The notes beneath the pieces are model-generated. The model saw only the letters and a program-made list of their open reading frames with translations. It did not search any database and was not told the origin of the DNA. Below, piece after piece: positions 6,144-14,931 of a stretch of DNA of 20,353 nucleotides. The translations under genes were made by a program, and so were the position numbers. The stretch is from assembly GCA_964444885.1 (NCBI GenBank), contig CAYUIZ010000053.1:1-20353 (forward strand). The letters are read 5' to 3'. The DNA comes from CAYRGQ01 sp964444885 (GTDB lineage Bacteria > Bacteroidota > Bacteroidia > Sphingobacteriales > Sphingobacteriaceae). Numbering within the stretch: position 1 is the first letter of the stretch; every line of letters begins with the position of its first letter.

Positions 6144-7430
6144 ATGAAAAAACTAGCGCTGCATTGGCAGATTTTATTAGGTATCATGCTGGGCATAGCG
6201 TTTGGCATTTTGCTATCCCAATTTTCCTGGGGCAAGGATTTTGCTGTCGATTGGATCAAGCCCTTCGGCACGGTCTTTATCAACTTGCTCAAGCTCATTG
6301 CTGTTCCGTTGATTATTACTTCCCTGATCACTGGGATTGCCAATCTGAAAGACCTGACCCAGCTATCGAGCATGGGCTCCAAAACGTTTGTAATATACAT
6401 GGTCACCACGCTGATTGCGCTTGCTGTGGGGCTGGGCGTGGTCAATTCCATCCGTCCGGGTGATTATGTGAGCGAAGAGACGCGCATGGAAATGCAGTCG
6501 CAGTACGAAGGCGTGGCGGACGCCGCCGTGGAACGGGCTGAGGCTGTTGCGGCAGACCGCGGGCCGCTGCAACCCCTCGTCGATATTGTTCCGGAGAACA
6601 TTTTTGGCGCTGTCAGTTCCAACGTCAATATGCTGCAAGTGATTCTGTTTACCATCCTGTGCGGCATAGCCTTGATGATGATTCCCAAGGAACGCAGTGA
6701 GCCTTTAGTCGCGATATTTAACGGCGCGGCGGACGTCATTCTCAAGATTGTCGATATGATTATGCGTTTGGCACCGATAGGCGTGTTTGGGTTGATGCTG
6801 GCGTTGGTCGTGGAAATCGAGTCGCCGGATGTATTTGTCGCCCTGGGCATGTATAGCCTGACCGTCGTTTTTGGTTTGCTTATCTTGGTTTATGTCGTCT
6901 ATGCGACCATTATTAAAGTGTTTGGCGGCATGAACCCCCTCCACTTTTACAAGAGAATCTTGCCTGCCAAGCTTGTCGCGTTCTCGACCAGTTCCTCTGC
7001 GGCTACCCTTCCCGTCACTACGGAATGCGTGGAAGAACGGCTGGGTGTCAATAAGAAAATCAGCGGATTTGTGCTGCCCATCGGTGCAACAATTAACATG
7101 GACGGTACGTGTATGTACCAAGCTGTAGCCGCGGTATTCATTGCCCAGGTGACCGGCCATGACCTGACGTTGATAGACCAACTCACTATTGTGCTGACCG
7201 CCACGCTCGCTTCCATTGGCGCCGCCCCGGTACCGGGTGCGGGCATGATCATGCTGGTGATCGTCCTGGAATCGATCGGGGTCGATCCTGCCAGTATTTT
7301 CCTCATCCTGGCGGTTGACCGGCCGTTGGATATGTGCCGAACGGTGGTGAATATCACGGGAGACGCGATGATTGCGTTGGTTGTCAATAAAAGTAGCGGC
7401 TACAAGCTCGAACCGACGGTAGAGACGTGA
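6144..7430 (+). CDS. Glutamate/aspartate:cation symporter (DAACS/SLC1 family)
   Basis: A 428-residue inner-membrane secondary transporter of the dicarboxylate/amino acid:cation symporter family. Diagnostic pieces are the serine-rich hairpin tip FSTSSSAATLPVTTE, the helix-7 motif INMDGTCMY, the second hairpin APVPGAGMIML, and the helix-8 motif with D392, D396, R399 and N403. By alignment to the archaeal aspartate transporter GltPh, R399 corresponds to the arginine that binds the side-chain carboxylate, so glutamate, aspartate or a C4-dicarboxylate is favoured over neutral amino acids. The charged segment around 112-150 is an extramembrane loop typical of Bacteroidota members. It is convergent with hutG, 12 bases apart, with a tiny CGCC-TTA-GGCG hairpin at 7432-7442 between the stops. 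The precise substrate is inferred. Confidence 0.9.
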   Translation: MKKLALHWQILLGIMLGIAFGILLSQFSWGKDFAVDWIKPFGTVFINLLKLIAVPLIITSLITGIANLKDLTQLSSMGSKTFVIYMVTTLIALAVGLGVVNSIRPGDYVSEETRMEMQSQYEGVADAAVERAEAVAADRGPLQPLVDIVPENIFGAVSSNVNMLQVILFTILCGIALMMIPKERSEPLVAIFNGAADVILKIVDMIMRLAPIGVFGLMLALVVEIESPDVFVALGMYSLTVVFGLLILVYVVYATIIKVFGGMNPLHFYKRILPAKLVAFSTSSSAATLPVTTECVEERLGVNKKISGFVLPIGATINMDGTCMYQAVAAVFIAQVTGHDLTLIDQLTIVLTATLASIGAAPVPGAGMIMLVIVLESIGVDPASIFLILAVDRPLDMCRTVVNITGDAMIALVVNKSSGYKLEPTVET

Positions 7431-7442
7431 CCGCCTTAGGCG

Positions 7443-8435
7443 TTATAGACGGGCCGTAATGTGATGTATGATGTTCGCTGCGAGGCGCGCCGTCCGGTTG
7501 TCGATGTCCCATTCCGGATTGAGTTCGGCTAGGTCGATAGCAACCACCAGACCGCTGTCCAGTATTCGGTCGAGGCAGTCAAAAAAGAAGTGGTCCGGGG
7601 CCATGCCGATATAAGCTGGCGCGCTGACGCCGGGCGCATACGCCGCGGCAAATACATCGAGATCGATCGTGATGTAGATTCCTTCCTGACGCTGCAGGAG
7701 GGATTCGATCTTTGCATGGATCTCCGCCAGCTGGCCTGCATGGAAATCTCCGGCTAGGATATATGCCGTTCCGGTTTTGTCTGCCGTAGCAAAGCGCGCT
7801 TGGGTATTGCCGGCTGCTTGGATGCCGATGGCTAAATAGGCAAAGTCCGCGTAGCTGGGCTGCAGGGATTCCGCGATTTGCCAAAAACCGGTTCCTGAGC
7901 TCGGCCCCGTTCCTTGTGTTGGCCGGTTGTCGAAATGTGCATCGAAATTAACCATGCTGGGCGGCCGCCCGGTCGCCTGTAAAATCCCCTGATAATGCCC
8001 GTAGGTAATCTCGTGGCCCCCGCCTAATAGAATCGGAAAACCGCCGGCCAGGAGAATGGTCTGGACTGCCTTGGCCAACTGATGCTGGGCTTGCTCCAGG
8101 TTGCCCTTTGGGCAAATAATATCTCCCGCATCGGCCAACTGTTGCGTTGGGTGGTGGACGGGCAAATTTGCCAGCGCGCGGCGCAAGGCCTTGGGTCCGT
8201 TCCGCGCACCGATGCGTCCCTGATTGCGGCGAACTCCCTCATCGCAGGCAAATCCCAGAAACACCACGGCACCCGATAGATCGGCGTCTTGTCCCGCCGA
8301 AATGTCCGCTAGGGTCATGTGCTGGTGCCAGCGTAGTTGCCCGGGCTCGATGCCGTCAATCCGGCCCTGCCAAATGTCCCGAACGGGGGGCTGGTAGTAC
8401 GCGCGATTTAGCGTATCCGATTTCCTCGTTTCCAT
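7443..8435 (-). CDS. hutG: Formimidoylglutamase (ureohydrolase family)
   Basis: A 330-residue Mn-dependent hydrolase for the last step of histidine breakdown, N-formimidoyl-glutamate to glutamate and formamide. The ureohydrolase metal ligands are all visible: H141 in GGGHE, D165-x-H167-x-D169 in NFDAHFDNR, and D258-x-D260 in TIDLDVF. The FDNR version of the DAHxD motif and the hut neighbours favour formimidoylglutamase over arginase or agmatinase. It is the final gene of the hut operon, and its ATG at 8435 overlaps the end of hutI by 28 bases, so translational coupling is likely. A HutG of this type implies the direct four-step route and not the glutamate formimidoyltransferase (FtcD) route. 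Confidence 0.93.
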   Translation of the reverse strand: METRKSDTLNRAYYQPPVRDIWQGRIDGIEPGQLRWHQHMTLADISAGQDADLSGAVVFLGFACDEGVRRNQGRIGARNGPKALRRALANLPVHHPTQQLADAGDIICPKGNLEQAQHQLAKAVQTILLAGGFPILLGGGHEITYGHYQGILQATGRPPSMVNFDAHFDNRPTQGTGPSSGTGFWQIAESLQPSYADFAYLAIGIQAAGNTQARFATADKTGTAYILAGDFHAGQLAEIHAKIESLLQRQEGIYITIDLDVFAAAYAPGVSAPAYIGMAPDHFFFDCLDRILDSGLVVAIDLAELNPEWDIDNRTARLAANIIHHITARL

Positions 8436-9637
8436 ACGGATGTTGGTTTTAGGGTACCTTGGTTATAGAAAATGTCCCGATAATCGTTCGTATCGTAGGC
8501 CTGCATGTCAGCTAGCGCGCCCAATGCGAGCGTACCCCGGTCGCTTAGACGCAACGCCTGGGCTGCACGAAACGATAGCCCAGCGAGGGTTTCCGCTAGC
8601 GAAAGCTTCTCGTATGCACCCAGTATGGCCGCTTGGGTCAACAGGTCGCCCATGGGGGCCGATCCGGGGTTCCAATCACTGGCAATTGCGAGGCAAGCGC
8701 CGGCATCCAGCAAGCGGCGCGCCGGAGCGAAGCCCATGCCTAGCCCGAGTGATGCCCCGGGGAGGGCAACGGCGACCGTGTCCGAATCGGCAAGAAGCTT
8801 AATCTCCCGCTCGCCACTGGCCTCCAGGTGGTCCGCCGACATAGCGCCTACGGCAACGGCCAGGGCCGCGCCTCCTGTGCTGAACTGATCGGCATGTACG
8901 GTAACACCGAAGCCCAATTCCTGGGCCGCTAGAATGTAGGCGTAGGCTTCAGCCGGGTCGAAAGCCGACTCCTCCACGAAGATGTCCACACGGTCGGCAA
9001 GGTTTTCGTGTCGCACGGCCGGCAATAAGGATTCGATCAAATGCCGTAAGTAAGCCGTAGGCGACTCGGGGAAATCGTGGGGTTTCATATGGGCGGCTAA
9101 ACAGGTGGGAATCAGGTCTGCCGGGGTTTCTTCTCGCGCTTGCGCAATGGCACGCAGCATCGAGAGTTCATGCTGCGTGTCTAGACCATAGCCGCTCTTT
9201 ACTTCGATGGACGTCACGCCTTGGCGAAGGAGGCGGTTAGCGCGCGTGGCCGTCAGACCGGCCAATTCGGAGGGTGAGGCACGCCGGGTTTGCTGCACGG
9301 AATCCCAAATGCCGCCACCGGCCTTTGCAATCTCGAGATAGCTCTTGCCCGCCACCCGCAACGCATAATCCCGCGCGCGGTTGCCCGCGAAACAGATGTG
9401 CGTGTGGCAGTCGATAAAGCCGGGCAACAAGGTTTGCTTGCCAGCGATCTCTTCGACGGCGGCCTGGTCAAATTCCTGGGCGAGGGCATCAAATCGGCCT
9501 ACTGCCTTGACCCGTCCGTCGTGGACGACCACGCCGCCGTGCTCGATGACATCCAAGCGTTCGTCTGCAATCGGTCCTTTGATCGGAAGGCCGTGCAGCG
9601 GGATGATTTGTGAAAAGGGACCGATTAATTTTATCAT
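8408..9637 (-). CDS. hutI: Imidazolonepropionase
   Basis: A 409-residue amidohydrolase that opens the ring of 4-imidazolone-5-propanoate to give N-formimidoyl-glutamate, the third histidine degradation step. The metal-binding H78-x-H80 lies in PGFIDCHTHICFAG, the third ligand H248 in VTVHADQF and the aspartate D321 in ASDWNPGSAPMG. KSGYGLDTQHELSML and SADHLE are further family signatures. Length matches the family (about 400-415). The start ATG at 9637 is 33 bases after the hutU stop codon, the only real gap inside the hut operon, and its 3' end overlaps hutG by 28 bases. Nothing looks damaged. Confidence 0.95.
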   Translation of the reverse strand: MIKLIGPFSQIIPLHGLPIKGPIADERLDVIEHGGVVVHDGRVKAVGRFDALAQEFDQAAVEEIAGKQTLLPGFIDCHTHICFAGNRARDYALRVAGKSYLEIAKAGGGIWDSVQQTRRASPSELAGLTATRANRLLRQGVTSIEVKSGYGLDTQHELSMLRAIAQAREETPADLIPTCLAAHMKPHDFPESPTAYLRHLIESLLPAVRHENLADRVDIFVEESAFDPAEAYAYILAAQELGFGVTVHADQFSTGGAALAVAVGAMSADHLEASGEREIKLLADSDTVAVALPGASLGLGMGFAPARRLLDAGACLAIASDWNPGSAPMGDLLTQAAILGAYEKLSLAETLAGLSFRAAQALRLSDRGTLALGALADMQAYDTNDYRDIFYNQGTLKPTSVWKRGNRIR

Positions 9638-9670
9638 ATCCGTGTTTCAATTAAGACAATGTGACGGTGT

Positions 9671-11341
9671 TTAGACGATCAACCCAAACCGCTCTCCGCA
9701 TGCCGTTGCGCTTTCGTATCCTGCGTCATGGTGGCGAAAGATTCCCATCGCGGGGTCGTTGTGCAGCACCCGGCGGAGGCATGCATCGGCGCGCTCAGTA
9801 CCGTCCGCCACGATGACGACCCCCGCGTGTTGGGAATAGCCCATGCCCACGCCGCCACCATGATGGAAAGATACCCACGTGGCGCCGCCAGCGGTGCTGC
9901 TCATGAGGTTGAGCAGGGGCCAGTCCGACACAGCATCCGAACCGTCTTTCATGGCTTCGGTTTCCCGGTTTGGCGACGCTACCGAGCCGCAGTCAAGGTG
10001 GTCGCGTCCAATGACGATAGGTGCGTTGACTTTGCCCGATCGGACGAGTTCGTTGAACAGCAAGCCGGCTTGTTCGCGTTCGCCCATCCCCAGCCAGCAT
10101 ATCCGGGAGGGGAGGCCCTGAAAGGCAATCTTGTCCCGAGCCTGCGTCAGCCACGCATGCAGCCCCTTGTTATCGGGGAATAGCTCCAGCAAAGCACGGT
10201 CGGTTGTGTAAATGTCTTCCGGATCGCCAGACAAGGCTACCCACCGAAAGGGTCCCATGCCTTCGCAAAACAACGGCCGGATATAGGCGGGGGTGAACCC
10301 CGGGAAGTCAAAGGCTTTCGGTTCGCCGCCTTCTTTGGCAAATTCGCGCAGGTTGTTGCCATAATCGAAGGTCACCGCACCCCGCCGCTGCAACTCGAGC
10401 ATGTAGCCGACGTGCCGTGCCATGCTTTGCAACGACCGCGCTTTGTAGGCCTCCGGGTCGTTGATCCGGAGCGTGGCTGCCTCGGCGAGGCTGAGGCCGT
10501 GTGGGACGTATCCGTTCAGGGGATCGTGGGCCGATGTTTGATCGGTGAGTACATCCGGAACAAGGTTTTCTTCCAGCAGTTTGGCCAGGAAATCACCCGC
10601 GTCGGCAACCACGCCGATGGAGATCGATTCTTGGTTCGCCATCGCGCGCCGGGCCCATGCGATGGCTTCGTCGGGCGACTCGGTCATCCGGTCAATATAG
10701 CGCATTTCCAAGCGTTTCCGAATGCGGGCGGCATCGACGTCGGCGCCGATGAATACCGCGCCCGCCATCGTTGCGGCCAGGGGCTGCGCGCCTCCCATGC
10801 CCCCGAGCCCGGCACTGACCACGAGGCGACCACGGAGATCGCCGTCGAAATGTTGCTTGCCACAGGCAACAAAAGTTTCGTAGGTGCCCTGAAGTATGCC
10901 TTGGCTGCCGATGTAGATCCAGCTCCCCGCCGTCATTTGTCCGTACATCATCAGACCCTTGGCGCGCAGTTCGTTAAAATGTTCCCACGTGGCCCATTTC
11001 GGCACCAGGTTGCTGTTGGCGAGGAGCACGCGGGGCGCTTCGGGGTGCGAACGGACTATCCCGACAGGCTTGCCAGACTGGACGAGCAGGGAATGATGGT
11101 CGTCAAGATCCAGTAACAGGGTGATAATTTTTTCCAACGCTTGCCGGTTTCGTGCCGCCTGCCCGATGCCGCCGTACACGACCAGTTCTGCCGGGTCCTC
11201 GGCAACATCGCCGTGCAGATTGTTAAGCAACATCCGTAGTGCGGCTTCCGTTTGCCAACTTTTGGCGTGGAGCGTGTCGCCGGTGGGAGCGTGGTAATGC
11301 GGATGCTTGGCGTAGGTGTCAAGAAAGGTCGAAAGCTTCAT
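9671..11341 (-). CDS. hutU: Urocanate hydratase
   Basis: A 556-residue NAD-dependent enzyme converting urocanate to 4-imidazolone-5-propanoate, the second histidine step. The glycine-rich NAD segment SAGLGGMGGAQPLAATMAGA is at about 176-195. The urocanase signature FQGLPSRICW (407-416) contains the catalytic-type cysteine C415, and the strongly conserved HLDCGSVASPNRETEAM and FHHGGGVGMGYSQH follow. I chose the ATG at 11341: the frame is open to an ATG at 11386, but that lies deeper inside hutH and adds 15 residues unlike the family, while 556 residues is the normal length. The start overlaps the hutH end by 23 bases. Confidence 0.95.
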   Translation of the reverse strand: MKLSTFLDTYAKHPHYHAPTGDTLHAKSWQTEAALRMLLNNLHGDVAEDPAELVVYGGIGQAARNRQALEKIITLLLDLDDHHSLLVQSGKPVGIVRSHPEAPRVLLANSNLVPKWATWEHFNELRAKGLMMYGQMTAGSWIYIGSQGILQGTYETFVACGKQHFDGDLRGRLVVSAGLGGMGGAQPLAATMAGAVFIGADVDAARIRKRLEMRYIDRMTESPDEAIAWARRAMANQESISIGVVADAGDFLAKLLEENLVPDVLTDQTSAHDPLNGYVPHGLSLAEAATLRINDPEAYKARSLQSMARHVGYMLELQRRGAVTFDYGNNLREFAKEGGEPKAFDFPGFTPAYIRPLFCEGMGPFRWVALSGDPEDIYTTDRALLELFPDNKGLHAWLTQARDKIAFQGLPSRICWLGMGEREQAGLLFNELVRSGKVNAPIVIGRDHLDCGSVASPNRETEAMKDGSDAVSDWPLLNLMSSTAGGATWVSFHHGGGVGMGYSQHAGVVIVADGTERADACLRRVLHNDPAMGIFRHHDAGYESATACGERFGLIV

Positions 11342-12887
11342 AGTACGGGTCGTTAAGGTTAAATTGTAATGCCGATGCTGTTGCATTGGCTTCGCTCACC
11401 AGCTGGCCACTGGCGATAAGTTGCTGGAGTTTTTGGATGTCGTAGGCGAATATGCGGTCTTTTTCAGCAAAAGGCACCTCGCTACGGACAAGTTCATGGC
11501 AACGTTCCAATACGGCTGCGGACTTCAGTGGCCGCCTGAAATCGAGTGCCTGAGCCGCGTACAGCAGCTCGATTGCGAGGATGTTTTCCACGTTGTCGAG
11601 AACCTGGTTGAGCTTGCGCCCACTGATGGAACCCATGGACACGTGGTCTTCCTGCCCCAGCGAGGTGGGGATGCTGTCTGCGCTGGCAGGGAAGCAAAGG
11701 GATTTGTTTTCGGATACAAGCGCTGCCGTAGTGTACTGCGGAATCATGAAGCCTGAGTTGAGTCCGGCATCCTGAATCAGGAGTTTAGGCAGGCCGTACC
11801 GTCCTTCGATGATGAGGTAGCTACGCCTGTCCGAAATGTTTCCCAGCTCCGCAGCGGCTGTGGTGGCGTAGTCAAGCGCCATCGCCAGGGGCTGGCCGTG
11901 GAAGTTGCCCCCGCTAATGGTGTCCGTCGCGTTGAGGATGATCGGGTTGTCGGTCACCGCATTGATTTCGATTTCGGTCAGCTCCCGCAAGTGTTGCCAA
12001 GCGGTGCGCGACGCCCCATGTACCTGGGGAATGCAGCGGAGTGAGTACGGATCTTGCACCCGGCCACAGTCGGGATGCGAATTGGCAATTTCCGAACGGC
12101 TGAGCAATTGCCATAAGCGGTGCGCAACGAGTTGGCTGCCCGGAAACGGGCGGATTTTGTGCAGACGCGCATCAAACGGCTGGTACGATCCGACCAGCCC
12201 GTCGATGGACATCGCCCCGATGAGATCCGCGGCCTCCAGAAGATTGTGGAAGCGGTACAATGCGTGTACGGCATGCGCGGCGATGAATTGCGTGCCGTTG
12301 ATTAGCGCCAGACCCTCCTTGGGGCCTAACTGCAATGGCGCTAGCCCGTGCGCGGTCAGTACGTCGGCCGCGGGTTGGATTTTTCCCCGATACGCAACTT
12401 CGCCTAGCCCGATTAACGGAAGGAACAAATGGGAGAGCGGTGCGAGATCACCGGATGCGCCGACAGAGCCTTGCTCCGGCACGAGGGGGGTGATGTCGCT
12501 GTCGACCATCCACATAATCCGTTGAATTGTTTCTGGCCGTATGCCCGAAAAACCTTGCGCTAAGGCGTGCACCTTAATAATCATCATGGTTTTGGCCAAT
12601 TGGGGCGCGATGGGGTTGCCCACGCCCACTGCATGGCTCATCAGCAGGTTGTGTTGCAACTGCGCTGTTTCTTCTGCCGAGATGATGGTGTCGCAGAGCG
12701 GACCGAACCCGGTGTTGATTCCGTACACCACATCGTGATGCTGGACAATCTCCTCAACAAAACCGGCTGAGCGGGCCACCTTATTTCGTGCCGCGTCCGT
12801 CAGCCTTCCTTGGCATCTGCCTTGGCAAAGCTGTATGGCTAGATCAATCGTCAGTCGATCAATACCGTATCGGAAGGATTTACTCAT
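11319..12887 (-). CDS. hutH: Histidine ammonia-lyase
   Basis: A 522-residue cytosolic lyase that removes ammonia from L-histidine to form urocanate, the first step of the pathway. The A144-S145-G146 triplet inside GSVGASGDLAPLSH is the tripeptide that cyclises to the MIO electrophile, and Y55 in YGINTGFG is the conserved active-site tyrosine. DNPII, SGGNFHGQP and the LGQEDHVSMGS stretch are other ammonia-lyase hallmarks. The family also holds tyrosine and phenylalanine lyases, but the hut context decides for histidine. The ATG at 12887 overlaps the marR stop by 8 bases, and the 3' end overlaps hutU by 23 bases. Length is slightly over the usual 505-510. Confidence 0.95.
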   Translation of the reverse strand: MSKSFRYGIDRLTIDLAIQLCQGRCQGRLTDAARNKVARSAGFVEEIVQHHDVVYGINTGFGPLCDTIISAEETAQLQHNLLMSHAVGVGNPIAPQLAKTMMIIKVHALAQGFSGIRPETIQRIMWMVDSDITPLVPEQGSVGASGDLAPLSHLFLPLIGLGEVAYRGKIQPAADVLTAHGLAPLQLGPKEGLALINGTQFIAAHAVHALYRFHNLLEAADLIGAMSIDGLVGSYQPFDARLHKIRPFPGSQLVAHRLWQLLSRSEIANSHPDCGRVQDPYSLRCIPQVHGASRTAWQHLRELTEIEINAVTDNPIILNATDTISGGNFHGQPLAMALDYATTAAAELGNISDRRSYLIIEGRYGLPKLLIQDAGLNSGFMIPQYTTAALVSENKSLCFPASADSIPTSLGQEDHVSMGSISGRKLNQVLDNVENILAIELLYAAQALDFRRPLKSAAVLERCHELVRSEVPFAEKDRIFAYDIQKLQQLIASGQLVSEANATASALQFNLNDPYYEAFDLS

Positions 12888-13383
12888 GATGGCTATGTGT
12901 TAATGTAGCGTGGGTTATGATGCGTTGGGCGAGCGGACGGCAGGCACATTCCTGTTCCAGCGCGGTGATGGCGGGCAGGAGGGGGGCTATGGCTGGATGA
13001 TCTTCCAGGAGATCCTGCATGGCTTCCCGGATGTTGTCCCACAGGGGTTGGATGCGAGCCAACAAATTTGTACCCTGCTCCGTTAGACTGACCATTTGCT
13101 TGCGCCCGTCGTTCTCACTCCGGGAGATGTCCAGCAGTCCTTTTCGCCGAAGCTGGCTTACCAATTGGCTGGACGCCGAATGCGAAACCGAGAGCCTGTC
13201 GGCGATCGTCGTGATGGATAGCGTTCGATGGACGGATAGTAGGTGAAATAGCGGAAACCAGCCTGCTTCAAAGTCAATCCCGTGATGCTGGTACACCTTG
13301 TTCACCTCCGCGATGAAATATTCGCTGACCCGACGCAGGCGGCTGCCCAGTACGAGACCCCCTAGGGATTGGTAGAAATCCAT
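12880..13383 (-). CDS. MarR-family transcriptional regulator, first gene of the hut operon
   Basis: A 167-residue winged-helix regulator. The helix-turn-helix lies at about 55-81 (LSITTIADRLSVSHSASSQL and on), and the beta-wing at 86-103 carries the classic D92-G93-R94 tip followed by SLTEQG. The N- and C-terminal helices would form the dimer interface. It overlaps hutH by 8 bases, so it is co-transcribed with the histidine genes and most simply is their own repressor, responding perhaps to urocanate or histidine. That ligand is inference. Known hut regulators in other bacteria are HutC (GntR type) and HutP, so a MarR member in this place is unusual. It also resembles small GNAT-less MarR proteins that tune metabolite sensing. 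The start ATG at 13383 fits the predicted promoter just upstream. Confidence 0.85.
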   Translation of the reverse strand: MDFYQSLGGLVLGSRLRRVSEYFIAEVNKVYQHHGIDFEAGWFPLFHLLSVHRTLSITTIADRLSVSHSASSQLVSQLRRKGLLDISRSENDGRKQMVSLTEQGTNLLARIQPLWDNIREAMQDLLEDHPAIAPLLPAITALEQECACRPLAQRIITHATLTHSHHE

Positions 13384-13397
13384 AATTCGGTTAAATT

Positions 13398-13420
13398 ACT
13401 TAAGTGCTTATACAATTTTA
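13398..13420 (-). promoter_or_regulatory. Candidate promoter and operator of the marR-hut operon
   Basis: On the minus strand TAAAATTG (13420-13413) matches seven of eight bases of the -7 consensus TAnnTTTG and would start transcription near 13406. Overlapping that start point are two small palindromes, TAAGCACTTA (arms TAAG/CTTA, 13410-13401) and the perfect ACTTAAGT (13405-13398). A repressor bound there would block the start site, as expected for an autoregulated MarR protein. The -33 element is not clear. Confidence 0.35.
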
Positions 13421-13687
13421 CGAAGAATCCCGCAGATTCAGAAATTTTTTTGACAGAACGAGGTTCGTCGTTCAGGCAAATCGCTATGCCCGAAACGGGG
13501 ATCCTGTTATCGTGCTGGGCCAACGGCCAGCGCGAAAGGTGGCGGCCATGAAGATGTTGACGGGTGCTTTTGTTGCATAGCTGACAAAAACGGTGACAAA
13601 ATATCAAGCGTATGTTAAAAACGATTTCCGCGTTCGTCGTCCTGCGTGTAGGTTATCTCAACGGGGAACCTTAATTTTACGCCAGCG
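13421..13687. other. Intergenic region between the hut operon and the methyltransferase gene
   Basis: No convincing gene is present; short open frames here look random. A perfect inverted repeat GAACGA-(6)-TCGTTC lies at 13456-13473, and a bulged hairpin around CTGGGCCAACGGCCAG near 13515-13530. A TTTTGT/ACAAAA pair lies near 13568-13590. I could not find a good plus-strand promoter for the methyltransferase, though it must lie here. The repeat at 13456 is about 75 bases upstream of marR and could be a second regulator site. Confidence 0.3.
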
Positions 13688-14395
13688 ATGTCCGGGATAT
13701 TCCGTTTTAAGCAGTTTGATGTCGACCAGACCGGTTGTTCGATGAAAGTCAACACGGATGGCGTGCTTTTAGGCGCGTTAGCCTCGGCTGCAGCACCCAC
13801 ACGGGTATTGGATATCGGCACCGGGACGGGCGTCATTGCGCTTATGCTTGCCCAGCGTTTTCCGCAAGCGGCAATCGACGCCATCGAGATCGACCCGCAG
13901 GCAGCGGCTACGGCGGCCCGAAACTTCAGGCAGTCGGTCTTCGCCCCGCGGCTGGCGTGCCATACGGTGGGCCTGGCTGATTTCGAGGCAGAGGGGCAAT
14001 ACGACTTGCTGGTCTCCAATCCGCCTTACTTTCTCGATTCGCTTAAAAATCCGGATCAGCGCAAAAGCACGGCGAGGCACACGGATTGGTCCTTTTTCGA
14101 ACGGTTGCTGAGTTGCGCAAGCCGGTGGTTGACGGACAAAGGGAGCTTGCAGCTGATTCTGCCCATTCCTATCGCTGAGGAGTTGTGTGAGCGGGCCGCA
14201 CGCGGGTTTGGTCTCTTCTGCCAGTGGCGGATCGACATCCACTCCTTTGAAGGGAAAGCCCCCGTCCGGTGCATCGCCGCGATGGGCCGGGATGATGTGA
14301 AGGAAGCACGCGAACCGTTTATGATTTATGCCGCAGCAGGCCAGTATAGCGATGCGTACCGGCGTGTATTGCGCGATTTCTTTTTGGCTTTTTGA
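13688..14395 (+). CDS. trmN6: tRNA1(Val) (adenine(37)-N6)-methyltransferase (TrmN6/YfiC-like)
   Basis: A 235-residue SAM-dependent N6-adenine methyltransferase. The opening FRFKQFDVDQTGCSMKVNTDG (K20-V-N-T-D-G) is characteristic of YfiC/TrmN6. SAM motif I is D42-IGTGTG, the acidic end of the second strand lies in AIEIDP, and the catalytic N111-P-P-Y-F motif belongs to adenine-N6 enzymes. In E. coli the enzyme modifies A37 of tRNA1(Val). The C-terminal part (IHSFEGKAPVRCIAAM) fits the family's substrate-binding strands. A phosphoesterase gene follows after 44 bases on the same strand and may share its transcript. A related release-factor or rRNA methyltransferase is unlikely given the N-terminal signature. 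Confidence 0.88.
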   Translation: MSGIFRFKQFDVDQTGCSMKVNTDGVLLGALASAAAPTRVLDIGTGTGVIALMLAQRFPQAAIDAIEIDPQAAATAARNFRQSVFAPRLACHTVGLADFEAEGQYDLLVSNPPYFLDSLKNPDQRKSTARHTDWSFFERLLSCASRWLTDKGSLQLILPIPIAEELCERAARGFGLFCQWRIDIHSFEGKAPVRCIAAMGRDDVKEAREPFMIYAAAGQYSDAYRRVLRDFFLAF

Positions 14396-14439
14396 TTGGC
14401 TACTTTCGTGGCGCCGGTCAGTAGACTGCATACACGTAC

Positions 14440-14931
14440 ATGACGAAAATCGGATTATTATCAGACACCCACGGGCACCTCGATGAGGCAGTGTTCACGC
14501 ATTTTGCCCAATGCGACGAAATTTGGCATGCGGGCGATTTCGGGAACATGGCCGTGGCCGATACCCTGGCCGCGTTCAAGCCGCTTCGGGGTGTGTACGG
14601 CAATATCGACGGGCAGGATATCCGGCAGGTATATCCGGAGCATCTGCGCTTTCACTGCGAGGAGGTGGACGTATGGATGACGCATATTGGCGGCTATCCG
14701 GGTCGGTATAGTCCCTTGGTGAAAAAGGAAATCCAACAGCAGCCGCCCAAACTTTTTATTTGCGGCCATTCCCATATCCTGAAAGTCATGTTTGACCAAA
14801 AGCTGCAATGCCTGCACCTCAATCCTGGCGCGGCAGGCAAGCAAGGCTGGCATACCGTAAGCACCCTGATGCGCTTTAGCATCACCGGCGACCGCATTGA
14901 AAATTTGGAAGTGATTGAGCTGGCAAAATAG
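14440..14931 (+). CDS. YfcE/MJ0936-type metallophosphoesterase
   Basis: A 163-residue calcineurin-like phosphoesterase of the small YfcE/MJ0936 class, with a dinuclear metal centre. All metal ligands are visible: D9 and H11 in LLSDTHGH, D33 in HAGDFG, N55 in YGNID, H82 in THIGG, and H110 and H112 in ICGHSH. Members hydrolyse phosphodiesters in vitro, but cellular substrates are mostly unknown, so I give no gene name. HLNPGAAGKQGWH near residues 126-138 is another family marker. Its stop codon touches a hairpin shared with the convergent MerR-type gene. Length is normal and no defects are seen. Confidence 0.88.
   Translation: MTKIGLLSDTHGHLDEAVFTHFAQCDEIWHAGDFGNMAVADTLAAFKPLRGVYGNIDGQDIRQVYPEHLRFHCEEVDVWMTHIGGYPGRYSPLVKKEIQQQPPKLFICGHSHILKVMFDQKLQCLHLNPGAAGKQGWHTVSTLMRFSITGDRIENLEVIELAK

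Noticed and set aside
10412..11116. A 234-codon open frame antisense to hutU
   Set aside because: Fully covered by the urocanase gene, which is intact on the other strand; no family features seen.
11905..12525. A 206-codon open frame antisense to hutH
   Set aside because: Covered by histidine ammonia-lyase with its intact MIO motif; the antisense product looks random.
13362..13607. An 81-codon minus-strand frame across the marR upstream region
   Set aside because: It overlaps the marR start and the candidate operator, and its translation matches nothing I know.
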